Shown one piece after another: positions 13,840 to 31,460 of a stretch of DNA of 64,000 bases (the stretch's first letter is position 1; the number at the start of each line of letters is the position of its first letter). A model generated the notes under the pieces. It searched no databases. It was not told where the DNA came from and saw nothing but the letters and a program-made list of their open reading frames with translations. Made by a program: the position numbers and the translations under genes. This DNA is from Hyperoplus lanceolatus (taxonomy: Eukaryota; Chordata; Actinopteri; Uranoscopiformes; Ammodytidae): assembly GCA_026929865.2 (NCBI GenBank), contig CM049404.1:28421001-28485000 (forward strand). The letters run 5' to 3'.

Positions 13840-14070
13840 TTCGCCTCTGTCTACTGGTAGAGATGACATACTGTAAGTCTCTCTTTAATTGCCCATCTCG
13901 GAGTCATTTGTCTGTCACATGTGAATGCGGTCTTTGATGTACGTTCAACTGTACTGCGGTCATGGGGAGGGGGATTTATTTGCATATGATTTGCATGCTC
14001 TTTGGTCAGCAGATCTAATTATTTATTTACTTAACTCCTTTTCAAGTCTGCTTCGCTTCGTGTGGGCCGA
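13840..14070. promoter_or_regulatory. candidate enhancer with paired octamer motifs
   Basis: Two exact POU octamers ATTTGCAT at 13978-13985 and 13989-13996, 11 bp start to start on the same strand. A CTAATTATTTATTT homeobox-like stretch follows. Confidence 0.4.
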
Positions 14071-14207
14071 GTCATCAACTTTCAAGACGCTCTAAACACA
14101 GTACATTCTCTGACTTATGTGACATAAACTGTTAGCATACATTTTGTCTGAACCTATGGGGACAATCTTGACAGAATACAATCCGAAAGACAGCGGTTAT
14201 CAACTAG

Positions 14208-15360
<1,153 letters not shown>

Positions 15361-15391
15361 CTTTCCATTTTTCCCACGGTCTTAAAACCAA

Positions 15392-15405
15392 CACGTGTGA
15401 CGTCA
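15392..15405. promoter_or_regulatory. E-box CACGTG next to full CRE TGACGTCA
   Basis: CACGTG occupies 15392-15397 and the full palindromic CRE TGACGTCA occupies 15398-15405 with no gap between them. Full CREs near a start site are typical of CREB/ATF-bound, CpG-rich promoters. Binding is inferred; the motifs are seen. Confidence 0.55.
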
Positions 15406-15626
15406 CCGGGACCCCGCTGCCGCAAACCGTGCCTAGCATGTCGTAAAACAAACAAAAAACCGATCTCTTTCAGTGTTGATAGAGTATGTAAACTGTTATT
15501 GTCAATGATAACCGCATCGCTGGAGACTTCACTTGTTATGAAATATGTAAAGGGTTTCGCTGGCCGCGTCTTCACTCGAGCTGTTGCTAATATAGACGTC
15601 GATCGAGGCGTTTGAGGAGCCAGAAG

Positions 15627-15635
15627 ATGAGTTGA
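15627..15635 (+). other. minimal upstream ORF (ATG AGT TGA) before zfp64
   Basis: ATG AGT TGA, two codons and a stop, sits 30 bases before the zfp64 start codon. If the transcript begins upstream of it, it could lower re-initiation at the main start. Whether it is transcribed is unknown. Confidence 0.35.
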
Positions 15636-15665
15636 TCTGGAGCACACAAAAAACTAGCTCGAAAA

Positions 15666-19690
<4,025 letters not shown>

Positions 19691-19799
19691 TGAGTACAGG
19701 GTCATGTATGTTTTGTGTGTAAAAGACTGCAATTGCATCATAAGCTATTTTTTATTTGTTTATTATTAACAGTGACTGCTTTTGTTTCTATAGCAACAT

Positions 19800-20138
19800 A
19801 AAGGTGGAGTCAGTGATTCTGAAGAAAGTTTGTTGTTAAAATCGCTTTTTAGTTAGAATCAATGAATATCTCTTCATGATACGCTACTTGTCCGTACTGT
19901 GTTTGCGCTGAAAATAGTGTTGTGTTGTGTTAATGTACAGCCTAGACACTGTAAACTTGCATGTAAACGAAGATGCTCCATCATAGCTAGCAACATGCCC
20001 TTTTACAGAGCCTAGGCTGTGTATTTACACTGGATTTATTTTTCAGCGCACACAGTCAAGTAGTGGATCGTAAGAAGATATTCACTGATTTTGACAAAGT
20101 GATTTGAAGCCTTCTCCAGAATCACTGACTCCACCTTT
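19800..20138. mobile_element. palindromic foldback element, family 1, copy D, in zfp64 3' UTR
   Basis: Complete copy (AAAGGTGGAGTC...GACTCCACCTTT), flanked by TA on both sides. It lies between the zfp64 stop and the likely poly(A) signal, so it should be transcribed as a long hairpin. Confidence 0.85.
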
Positions 20139-20719
20139 AATCATCAACCACTGAAGTGACAATACTCTTTAGACACAGCATTGCTTTGGTTTGTAAGATT
20201 TTAAAAAGTGTTCATTGTTGTCATAGCGCAATAATGTCGTCATGTTTAACACTGAATAACCGAATGTCCCCCCCATTTCACATATTATATTTGCAAGCTG
20301 TATTTTCAGAACAATGAAACAAACCTTACTTTGAAAAGGATTAATTGAATAAATGATTTCAATTAAAAAGAAAAGGTTTATTTTCAAGCAACTTCTTGCA
20401 ATAAAGAAGAGATGGACACCACTTGATATTGAATAAATGAATTTCTCCATTTTGTCCCGTAGGTGGCAGCAGAGCGCTGAGTTAACCGTGCAACATTCAC
20501 TTTCAAATAGTGGGTTATTTATGGTCTTCTAAACTATTGATTATTGATTCTACACAATCTAAATGTGTTGCTGTTCTTTGCTTTTAAATGAATATGCTCA
20601 AGTTGTCATTCTGAATCTAGGAAGGAAATATCCGTTGTATAAAACATTTTAGCTTCATCTCAAGGTCTCATGCTTTCCTAAAAGCAAAGTTGCTCGCTGG
20701 CAGTAGATGTATTTTTTTC

Positions 20720-20725
20720 AATAAA
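20720..20725 (+). terminator. polyadenylation signal AATAAA, probable zfp64 3' end
   Basis: AATAAA followed by a GT/T-rich stretch (GTGCCTGTTTTGCTTGTGG), as expected of a cleavage site and downstream element. It lies 1.03 kb after the zfp64 stop. Confidence 0.5.
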
Positions 20726-20745
20726 GTGCCTGTTTTGCTTGTGGC

Positions 20746-23700
20746 TTAGAATCTATTATTGTGGCCATTCTTATACTCAGACTTCAGCACTTAGTATTTT
20801 TGCACAGAGTGAAGGCTGCACATTAATAGGTATACGAGTCTCTTATGAACAGTTGACCATTGATTTCTGTCTGGTCCCTCTTGGCACTAATGGCTCTACC
20901 GATGCAGAATCCTTACCTGCTTTTTCAACCTCAGCAGGACCAACAAACCCCAATACAAAGTTTTGATTGACCCTTTGCCCGCACCCAAGAGTTGGTTTGT
21001 GTTTCAAAAAAATAACCGGAAAAGGAAAAGGTACTCGCAACAATAACCATAGAATATAAAGTCCCATATGTTCACCTTTTGCTCTTGTTAATTTAAAATA
21101 GTGTTAATGTGATATCAGATATGAAAACTTATCTTTCACCTTGTGGCTTAAACAGTATATTTGAATTGATAATGGCTTTCTATGCTGTTACTACCATTTA
21201 TTGCCTCTGAGTGGCAGCAATTTGCTATTTAAATATCTTATGTTCAACTCTGTCAGTGGTCAAATGTAACCGAGTATACATTCATTCAAGTCATTTAGTA
21301 GAGTACCATGTCAGATTTTTTTTACAAGTACTACCACTTTCTGTTATACTTTCCTATTCCTCCTATTAGGCTAACAGTGTGCTAGCTAGTATTGATCTTC
21401 TTGTAAGAAGAAAGCGTAAGAATATTTACTACTTTACAATATTCATATTTTTCTTTCATACTTTAAGGAGCCTACATTATGCTGATAATACTGTTGAACT
21501 TACACTTGACTAAATGTTTGCACTTTTATTGTTTCTTTTACGTTTGTATCTGATTTTAAATGCTTCTTCCAACACCAAACTGTCTGTATCAGCATATCAA
21601 ACCTTAAATCCAGCATTAATCTGAATAACCCATGGGTCAAAAATTTTAGAAATGAAAAAAAAAATAACTTTAATTGTTGTAGACCGTAGATAAATGTATA
21701 TAATAAATATTTTATTGGCCCTACTACAAATATTTGGGCTATAGGCCTACGTTATACTCATGCATTGTCAGAGCCTTGCACTCTACCCCACATTGATATT
21801 ATAATCACACCAATGATCCTGTCATTCACTCCCCCCCCCTTTTTCACCATGTACTTGTGATTTCAAGACCAAAGTCTATATCGTTTGATCTTTCAGGTGG
21901 AATTTTAAAAAGACAAAAAAAAAAACACCTGAAATTCCGTGATGTATTCAGAGATGAGCGTAACGTGGGAAAAGCACGGAGGGCTCTCTGGCGTATCTCT
22001 TTGATCTATTATCTAACAGACTTCCAGGGCCCTAATCCTGAGCACCCTTCAGGAGGAGAGCCCCTTTTTTAACTCCCCCTCTTCCCTCCACTCCTCCCTT
22101 TCCTCTCCTCTCTCTCTCTCTCTACTTCCACATGTGACATCACGGCTGGGTTAAGTGCTTTTTATATGGGCTACAACATCTTTAGAACCTCGCTGGAGGG
22201 CCACAGTTTGAACTTTTGTCAAGAGCGGGAAAAAAAATCTTCAAATTATGCACATGTTAATTTGTTTGGTGTTCTTCGGTTGACTAATGTATGCATGACG
22301 GTATAGGCTATATCTCATACACATGTTATTTTACAGCTTGAAGTTAAAGCTGTACTATGCTAGATTTTCAAGTTGTTTTTATATGATTTTTTCACTGGCA
22401 TGTTGCCCACAATAACCATTCCACTTAAATTTGACTGGTACTAGACTAGACTCCTCTAAATACTATTTTGAGTCGCTATTGTCTGCCACATACATTCACT
22501 CAGGAAATGACATGAAATCGGAAATGGTTTACTAGTGAGAAAAATTTGAAACAAAAACACTCTTTAGATAACTATTCGGCTAATTTATTTGACATGGCAG
22601 AGCAGTCAATACAAAATACCACACATTCCTGTTAGATAGTTACATATTAAGTTTTAAAAAACAAATCACAACCATTCTATCATAAAAACATTTGGTTAAA
22701 AGTTTTTTTTTATTGTTTTTTTTTGTTTCAGAAGTGTAGCCAGAGTTTTAAACGCACCCCCTTGATACTGTATGGCACTTCTTAAGTTCCTTCCTTCCTG
22801 TGTTTGAGATGTCAGCCCTTTGAATGGGGTCATAAATGTCCCCCACCCCAAAAAAAAGCAATTTCCACTCACAGCTGTCTGAAGAAATGGTAAGTTGTGT
22901 GATGCATTCCTCCTGGACATAAATAGATCCAGAGGCCAGGTGATAGCAGGACAACAACCAGGAATGGGGATCAACACTTGAGCATTTAGCTAAAGAGGGA
23001 CAGCCACTTATAGAGTAGCGCCGAAATGTCAAATAAATTTCAATTAATTTAGTATCGCGGTTAGTGTCTTTCATCAGAGGTTGTTATGCAGGGTATCTGC
23101 AAGGTCTTAAACGCATTTTTCACATAATATTCATATACATACAAAATAAGGCTTTAAGTTAAGTTACTTTATTAGTCAATGGTTACTTTGAAATTTGTAC
23201 ATTTAAAGTATTGATTTTCCTTATTACATTTTTTTAATTGGCTTTTTAATAAATACTGGGTGTCAGAACCATGTTTTTTCAAGGTAAGGCCATGTAGATG
23301 AGACTACAAATTAATACTTATTTTATTTTTTATTATTCACACACCTTACAAAGCTATGTTTATATGGATGTGAGGTTATTATGTTTTTCGTTAAAAGTAC
23401 CTTGACATACGTACAGATTTTCCACTATATCCTCACTATTTTTGACAGTATGGCATTGACGTTTGCATTAAATTTCAATTTAAGTGGCATTAAAAAGGTA
23501 TTTATAAAGATCTTACATTTTACTTGAATATTGCAGTGGGGGTAAACCCTGGTCATAGATTATTCAGACAAGCCCTTTGAGTGCAAACTGTTTTGTCAAA
23601 AGGTACAATCTGTCACTCTGTTTTTTTTCGACAATACATTTCCGACCTTTGCTTTGTTTGCACACATTTTGCTGTCCCATCAGTAAAATGTCACTGAATG

Positions 23701-24058
23701 GCCTCCTAATGAAATTAACTGATTGGTAAAATATTGATCTGATTTTCCGATACAGGCTTTTTCTAGCTGTGACACTATTGACATCTTAAGTGACTTTTGA
23801 TTTCTTCAGAACACAGAAGGCTTTTATCTCGTCTCTGTTTTCTTTTTGGTTTTGTGTCTATAGAAATACAAGACCATGGAGCTAATTGATCGCAGGGCAA
23901 AACAAAGAGACACTTTAATTTGCCTCTGTGAATGCGACGTGATTATTTGCTAAGATGTTATTGGGCTATCGTATAGTGTGGAAGAAGTTTGATCGATAGC
24001 GTAACCTTAGGGGCACATTTGGCCATGTCGGTTTTTTTAATAAAATGATGCACAATTT
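20746..24058. other. AT-rich non-coding stretch after zfp64
   Basis: No gene. GTTAAAGCTGTACTATGCTAG at 22344 resembles the TTAAAG ends of families 2 and 3 and may start a diverged element whose other end I could not place. Confidence 0.55.
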
Positions 24059-24258
24059 AAAGGTGGAGTCAGTGATTCTGGAGAATGATTGTTGTCAAAA
24101 TCACTTTTTGTACAATCAATAGTAAGTGTCTATCACCAGATTTCTTTTCAGAGGACACTGTACGAAAAAGGGCCGCGGATTGTGACGAAATATTCACTCA
24201 TTTTGACAAAAAGTTATTTTGACAACAAGCATTCTCCGGAATCACTGACTCCACCTTT
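24059..24258. mobile_element. family 1 copy E, internally deleted
   Basis: Both ends are near-perfect (TTTA|AAGGTGGAGTC...GACTCCACCTT|TAAA), but the centre with the AGCCTAGGCT palindromes is gone, leaving 200 bp. It shows that TA flanks both ends. Confidence 0.8.
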
Positions 24259-25319
24259 AAAGTCTGAACATTTCACACTTTTTTTTCTCCACATTTTCTG
24301 AAAAACCCTGACACCTTTTTAGGAGGGAGTGGTCGTATTCATTTGAGTGTTTTAGGGTGTTGTTTTTGTCTGTTTTTGTCTATCTTGGGTTGTCAGGAAG
24401 CATTACCCCTGACGGGCTCCTTTGTTGTTCTTTCTTTATGATTGAAAGCAAGGTTTTAAAACCCAGTCCTCAGGGGGGGCGGCTGAAAAATAAGTATAAT
24501 TTTTCAGCCAATTGGCATAGCCGGGGTGACAGTGCCTAGGCCCCGTAAAAAGTCCCTTTTAAATGGACAAAGGAATGCTACAGTATCTCCTGCTCTCCAA
24601 CACAGAGAGACATAGTTGCTTTTATAACGATGGCCTTTATATTTATGTGGGCTCCACCGTTTAGCAACGAGTGTGATGCCGTGAATGCAAATAACCAGCT
24701 ATCATCAGCTTTTGTGATTCGCAAACAAAGACATCTAGCCATTGTTTTCTCACCCACCCATGTCCTGTTTTCTGTGCCACTAACCCTAAACAAATGAATG
24801 TTTTGCATGGTTATGGTTTTGCATGGTACATATAAGGCATTGAGGCATTGAGGAACAATCGTTTTGTTTTCCTTTATTCCATATAAATGGGATGCATCAT
24901 AATTTAGGTCCTGGGAACACACTTGCTTTAAGTATAAGTCTTGTGCAGTAATGTGTAGTGGTGGAAGACACATTTACTTGAGTACTGAACTTTTTCAGTA
25001 TGTTTGTGTACTATATTTGAGTATCTGCTTTTTATGGAAACGTATGACATTCACTCCACTGTATTTCCAGAACCAATATTGTACTTTTGACTTCACTGCA
25101 TCTCTAGGAAGCTTGTCCTTTACTCGCTATTTTCTATCTAAGCAAAGATTTGAAGTCAGCTGTTGATTCTGTTATTTTCTAAAATACAATTGGCCACATG
25201 CTACTTTCGAATGTTGTCATGATTGTAGGTGTATGCGATGAACAAATGTCATTTTATGGCTCGGCCTCTTTCACTTGTTGTATAATATTTGACCAGGAGT
25301 AGGCTATATATTCTTTGAC

Positions 25320-25614
25320 TTAAAGCTATAGTGTGTAACTTCTGTAGCCCACATGAGGAATTCTGAGGAACTGTAACAACAGTGATGACACATCTTCATG
25401 ACGTAAGCCTTTGGGGAAATCATGGACAGTAGAATCAACAACTGAAACATTTCTTGGGATTTTCCTGAGCTCCTGCGCCAGTGTCAGGGGGTGAAATACA
25501 GAGAGAGTTTTGTGGAGCTGATAGGCTTAATAAACTTTGTGTCAACTGGTTTGGCGATGGCTCCAACATTACCGACTTTCAGTCATATGTAAAAGTTACG
25601 CACTATAGCTTTAA
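25320..25614 (+). mobile_element. short DNA element, family 2, copy 3
   Basis: TTAAAGCTATAGTGTGTAAC ... GTTACGCACTATAGCTTTAA: clear terminal inverted repeats of about 20 bp inside TTAA. Best-preserved ends of this family. Confidence 0.8.
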
Positions 25615-25786
25615 GTACATGGGGTTGACTACTTGTGTCACCATGGTGTTGCCTCTGTGCGGATACAGGAGTTGTTTTTTTTATGCTCCGTTTAGTGACA
25701 AGCCTCTGATCATTCTCATGTGTCAGCATGTTGCTTTGTGTTTTCCTCTCTCCGCATTCTCATCGTTTGCAGAGCGGGATGGTCAC

Positions 25787-25788
<2 letters not shown>

Positions 25789-25868
<80 letters not shown>
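25789..25868. repeat. TG microsatellite
   Basis: Pure (TG)n of about 80 bp. Confidence 0.9.
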
Positions 25869-25871
<3 letters not shown>

Positions 25872-26469
25872 TGCAATGTTTTCATGACCAGCCTTCCATT
25901 ATAGAGTGAAGCAATGGTTCTTAAGCATTACTTCATGCAAATGAGTTACTGTAAAGTTGATTGTTATTATATACATATCATAAACATGTAAGTTCATTTT
26001 TGCTTCCATCTTTATTTACAAAAACATCAAGGTTGTTTGGTTCAACACTTGTTTTCATTGCTAGATATTATAGAGTGATTCAATTGTTTTGTAATGGGAT
26101 TACATCACATCAATAAGTAACAGGAAATCTGATTATTACTATACAAATAAAGAAGTAATGTGGGATTGTATGGATATGTAGTATAAGCTTACAGAAACTG
26201 CTTTGTTTGATTTTAAAGGTGAATAAGCACATTTAGAATTGATTCCTATGTGTTATCTCAGTCAGTGTCAATCACAGATTAGAATATTGTCACAATTAAA
26301 CTTAATCAATAACCAAACACAACCTTTCTTTCAATTTCAGAAAATTCCTCTGGTTTCAACAGATGGCCATGAGCGAGCAAAATGTTGTCTTTGTCCACAC
26401 ATGCCTTATCCTAAGAAAACAAGCATGATGGAAATCTGATCTTTACAGACACAAGCCATTGTTGTCAGA

Positions 26470-26563
<94 letters not shown>
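26470..26563. repeat. TG microsatellite
   Basis: Pure (TG)n of about 94 bp. Confidence 0.9.
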
Positions 26564-26565
<2 letters not shown>

Positions 26566-27836
26566 ATGCGTGCATGCATGCCTGTGTGCCTTAATTCAGT
26601 GTTTACCTTGCCTGCTTTAAAATCCCTGAATGCACACAGACAGATACTGCTACTGCCAAATTCATTCTTATGCAATCGGTAAAGACAAAAGTCTTTGATT
26701 GACAAAAGATTGTATAATTAGAAGTGAGCATATGGATTATTGTTGATGCTCAAAAGATCAGCACGGATATTAATTTGATTTTTATGAATTTTTTTGAAAA
26801 TGTATGAAATTGTTAAAGTGTTACATTGCATTACATTTCATATAGCTAATTTCTAAATACATGCATTCAACCATGAAGGTAAAAACCCATAACAGCAAGA
26901 ATCACCATAAAAGCAAGAACATTAGCTTCGAATAAGCCAAACTACAATGTGCCACATTTTAGCATTGTATATGTATTCTCGATGTATTCTTTACATCATT
27001 GCAAATGAGGATCACCCCTCGATTGATCTCTCGAGATATAAATAAAGGTTAAATTAATTTAAAAAATGAAATGAATACACAAACACAAACACAGGAAATG
27101 TCTCCTGTTATCATTTTGATATGCTGTGGTGTTTCCCAGGAATGGAGAGAGGGGACTGTGATGGGGGCAAAGTGAGAAGATAAGATTACACTTGTGGCTT
27201 TTTTTAAGTATGATTGCTAACTCATGCAATTCCAATTTATTTACTTATTTTTGATGTTTCCCAATAAAATATAAATTATGCCTCCATCATGACTGATTCT
27301 GACTCCATTGTTCTTCTTCTGTTCCTTAAAATGAAGTTATCTTCTTACTGCCACTATAATGTCCAGCCAACCCCATGATCTAAGTCATGGCCTGTCCACC
27401 AATTTTATTATTTTTTTTTTTTTGTGCTGTTTGCTTGACCCCATAAGGGCACGAACCCTGGAGCTGATCCTTCATCTGAGGACAAAGCTTATGTTTGCAG
27501 TGACATCATAAATGCCTGTGCGACAGAGAGACAGAAAACAATGGCTGACGAATTCTGACGAGTCGGTCGGGCACAGTCAGTCAGTCAAACTTCCAGTGTC
27601 ATGGAAAGTTTTTAAAACAAAGATTGCAAAGACCCACACGCACACACCTTGGCCAAACAGTACTTGCTCCCAAGTGTGATCCGAAGGGTTCAAATTTCAC
27701 ATCCCAAAATCTATGGTGGTTTTAAGAGATAGTCGAAGAAGGGAGGGGCTAAGTGTGGCTAAGGATTATTAAGGTTTATACATCACTAAATGTGTATTTG
27801 AAGCTTTATGTTGTGCCTATTGGAGACAGTCAGAGA

Positions 27837-27837
27837 T

Positions 27838-27920
<83 letters not shown>

Positions 27921-27995
27921 TGCGTGTGTGCGTGCATGTGTGTGTGTGTGTGCGCGTGTGTGTGTGTGTGTGTGTGCACGTGTGTGTGTGTGTGT

Positions 27996-28038
<43 letters not shown>
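27837..28038. repeat. TG microsatellite, interrupted
   Basis: About 200 bp of (TG)n with CGCGTGCG and CATG interruptions. Confidence 0.9.
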
Positions 28039-28040
<2 letters not shown>

Positions 28041-28979
28041 CCTAAGGGGAAGAAAAGAGGCTTGTTTTTATAGGCTGTCTGGAATGTGATGAGGACTGTG
28101 TGGACATCTGCTTTATTAGCATAATGTGTGAATCCCACCCCCGTGGTCTGATAATGGACCCATACTGTTACTGATATCTGTAAATACAGACTGTTTGAAT
28201 GTCTGTTAATAGATTTATTCTATTCTAACGTTTTTTTTGTCTTTTTTATTGTTTTATGTAGTTTTGATTTCTTTGATTGTTTTTATTTTTTATTTTTATT
28301 ATTATTTTTTTTATTCTTAAATTTTTTTTTATTATTGTATTGTATTCTAATAAAGAATTTTTTTTGGGGTATGGTTTTCATACAATATTAAACAGGTTTC
28401 TGCCACACCCACACACCCATGCAAGAATTTACATGTTTTATCACTATATGTTTTTATATTGTTTGTATTTAAAATAAAACTACACTAAACTAAACTGGTT
28501 TTCAAGTATTTTTTTACGAATGGGCTGCGGTTTAGAAAATCATATTTAAATGTATATTTACACTCAAACTGTGGCAGTCATAGGAGGAAGTTGGTTTTGT
28601 TTAAGAGCATGTTTGTGAATACAACAGTTTTTTTATTTTCTTTCTTTCAATAGCACCATACTGAGATTGAGATTAACACGGTATGAATGTGTGTTGCAAA
28701 GTTTTTTTGAGTCGTCTGGCTCTCTCCTGCAGTTTATTGGTGTGAAAATTCCTCAGAAGCATTCTCAGGTCATTACAGATGCATCCCACCCATGCACTCA
28801 TACTGCCTCGTGGATTACCATTTTCTTTGTTAGGCTAATTACATTATTGGGGCTTTTTTTAAACAAAAAATAAAGTAGGGGGTTTGTGGGCCTAATATGT
28901 ATGAATGTACAACCACTTATTATGGATGAGATATCTTCTCTTCACATGGAAATGAATGAGGTTTTAGCCTTTTAAACGC

Positions 28980-29590
28980 TAAAGTTTAACTCTGGTCAGT
29001 TTGACATATTTTGATATCTGAAGATTTTTGCTTAAAGTTGATCAAATATTTCTTCTGAGATGTGTTTTTTATTTTGTTAGCAATTATAACATAGCTATAT
29101 AAATAATTTCTAGGGTTACCCTAGTTTATCATGTCAGATCATTAATAAGTTCACAAAATATACCTTGTTTTTGAAACTGAAATTCTTAAAATTGAAATTA
29201 ATAAGTTAGCTTTCCCCATGCACACTAAAGTTTTCTTCTTAAAGCTGACTTATTTGAACAATTCTTGCATAAAATCTATCAAATATTTACTGCTCAATGT
29301 CTTTTATATCAGCCATTGACACACATATCATCTTAAACTGTTCCCTAGTGACCCTATTATGTCATGACAGATGAATTTATGACCTTATACCATGGACACT
29401 TCAGTTTTTTCTTCTTAAATCTGACTTATCTTGCTTAATGCTTGCTTAAAATCAATCAAATATTTGTTGCTAGTATCTTCTATGTCAGCACTTAAAACAC
29501 ATATCATCTGAACCTTTTCCCTAGTGTGACTTTTATACCTGGTATGTCATGTCAGATAATTAATAAGTTCACCAATGATACCGTGTTTTT
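28980..29590. repeat. degenerate three-unit tandem array (about 175-240 bp units)
   Basis: Three diverged units share ATCAAATATTT (29040, 29278, 29454), TTCCCTAGTG-like and ATGTCAGAT blocks in the same order. Spacings are 238 and 176 bp. No ORF. Confidence 0.6.
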
Positions 29591-30660
29591 CTCAAAAAGA
29601 CCCAGTGATAAGAATCGCAAGACAAAGTCCCTTCAGACAGATTTCATCTATTAAATAGAGCAGTAGGGCCGGTTGTAACCCAACACCTTTTTTGTGGGGG
29701 AATGCACTCAATCAAGCCTATTGTTTCTGCTCAACATACAGTTCCTTGTGTGAGATAAGTATGGTCCTGGCCACACAGATAACAACAATGCCTTAAAAGC
29801 ATGGATGAGACGTCACTGTCAACACTTCACTGTGGAAGATGCCTGCAAAGATTTATGTGGCATTTCAGCTCAGGAAGTCAGGCGTGTTAAGAAAATTAAC
29901 ATTAAAAAGAGCAAGAGAGGCATATAAGAATTCTTATTTTTAATCACTGCAGTATCTCTCCAGTGTATGGAAGAATTGTATGGCCACGAAAGAGGGAAAA
30001 AAAAATGAGAGGTGCATTATGCAATTTGAGAATAAAGTTGAAATGTCGACAGTTTTTCTGTAAAGTTAGAAAGGTGTTGACAGCTTCAAACTTCCGGGAT
30101 CAAAAACTCAAAAGCAAAATTTTATAAAAACTCGAAATGCACCTTTATTTTGGTCATAAGGTGGACAATGTGCTACAACATACCAAAACCAGACGTCCTC
30201 CAAGCTCCAATATTCATAACTTTGCTCTTTATGTGCAAGGGGCTGTGAGACGAGAGCACAGGGACCGTCTACAAAGGGAAAAACACAATAGTAAAATATT
30301 CAATACTTTCACTCTTATACAGTCCAGTGCAGGTATTAGTAAAAAAAAATTGTTTGTAGCCCATTGTCTGCCTTAGATAAAACAATGGCAAAGATGCATT
30401 GATTTGCTTATGAGTTATTGATCACAGAGGTTTTATCTGTCAATATCTTTCCAACTTTATTGAACTATTTAGTTTATTCTCCACATTTCAACTTTATTCA
30501 CACAATTGTATTTTTGATTTTTTTCTCGAAGTGAACAATGATGAAATATAACTTCCTCCTCCCATATTTGTCTCTCTCCCACCATTACACTCTTCTGTTC
30601 CATTAAAGCATTGTTTCTGACCAATACTCAGACCATTACTCATGATGAGGTGAGCTGGTG

Positions 30661-30712
30661 ATTCACACAGGTTTCACACAGCTTTCACACAGGATTCACA
30701 CAGCTTCTGAAG
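30661..30712. repeat. short minisatellite, 4 x about 11-12 bp
   Basis: TTCACACAGG/C units repeated four times with small variations. Confidence 0.7.
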
Positions 30713-30845
30713 CAGGCAGCAGCGTAAATATTATGGTTCGGAGGATGTGAGTCAGAGAACCGAGCTCATTGGGCCGTTGTTTGAGTTGAAAGGGAAGAGA
30801 GAGGAAGTTGGTTTTGAAGATTTGTCACCCGCAGATCTCTTTTTG

Positions 30846-30909
30846 TCTCTCTGTATGTCTGTCTGTCTGTCTGTCTGTCTCTCTCCCCCTCTCTGTCTGT
30901 CTGTCTGTA
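30846..30909. repeat. TCTG tetranucleotide repeat
   Basis: CTGT/TCTG units interrupted by TCTCTCCCCCTC. Confidence 0.85.
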
Positions 30910-31171
30910 TTAGGAAGGGGTGGGCTCTGCACTGCTCTGGAATGTGAAAAATACTTGGGTGTCAAAAGTTTTTTTTACATAAATAAGACTTGTCAAACTA
31001 TTTAGCAGACTGTGTACTACGACTTACAATGATATACATTTTATTTCATATTTATTTTTCTTTATATAGCCTATATATATATATATGCAAAAGATAAATA
31101 CAATGGAAGACAGAGATACGAAAAAAAAAGTAATAAAATAATAATCAAAAAACAAAATAACACATGGCACA

Positions 31172-31460
31172 CAGGCAATTTTATTTATAGAGCACATTTC
31201 AGGCACAGGGCCACTCAAGGTGCTTCACAGGGTTAAAATCAATTAAAGATTTCAAATACAAGAAAGGAACAAATTTAAAACATGGATAAAAATACATTTA
31301 AATAACAGAATTAAAACATTTTCCAAAAAAAAAAAAAAAAAAAATTACAGGTTAAAAGGGAAACAAGAACGTTTTGAGACCCGATTTAAAAGAGCTGAGA
31401 GTCTCAGCGGACCTCAGACTCTCTGGCAGTCCGTTCCAGACATTGGGCGCATAAACGCAT
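31172..31460 (-). mobile_element. LINE (L2/CR1-like) 3' fragment
   Basis: On the minus strand the sequence encodes VWNGLPESLRSAETLSSF, a typical C-terminal end of ORF2 in fish non-LTR retrotransposons. It then ends in a tail with GTGCTCTATAAATAAAA. 5'-truncated, and a long A/T tract interrupts it at 31321-31344. Confidence 0.65.

Larger units (their letters stand above)
15361..15665 (+). promoter_or_regulatory. zfp64: zfp64 proximal promoter / 5' UTR
   Basis: The stretch before the zfp64 ATG is richer in GC and CpG than the AT-rich DNA to its left. It holds a palindromic CRE and an overlapping-distance E-box (listed separately) and GACGTCGATCG at about 15595. There is no TATA box at a suitable place, which fits a housekeeping-type promoter. 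The transcription start is not visible from sequence. Confidence 0.5.
19691..20745 (+). other. zfp64: zfp64 3' UTR (inferred)
   Basis: Non-coding sequence from the zfp64 stop to just past the first good polyadenylation signal. A complete palindromic element (19800-20138) sits within it. The end is inferred from AATAAA, not from transcript data. Confidence 0.5.
24259..28979. other. AT-rich non-coding stretch
   Basis: Holds family 2 copy 3 and three TG arrays. A complex block at about 27420-27560 (GACAAAGCTTATGTTTGC, GTGACATCATAAATGC) may be regulatory. No gene seen. Confidence 0.55.
29591..31171. other. AT-rich non-coding stretch
   Basis: Nothing beyond the short minisatellite and TCTG repeat already listed. 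Confidence 0.6.
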
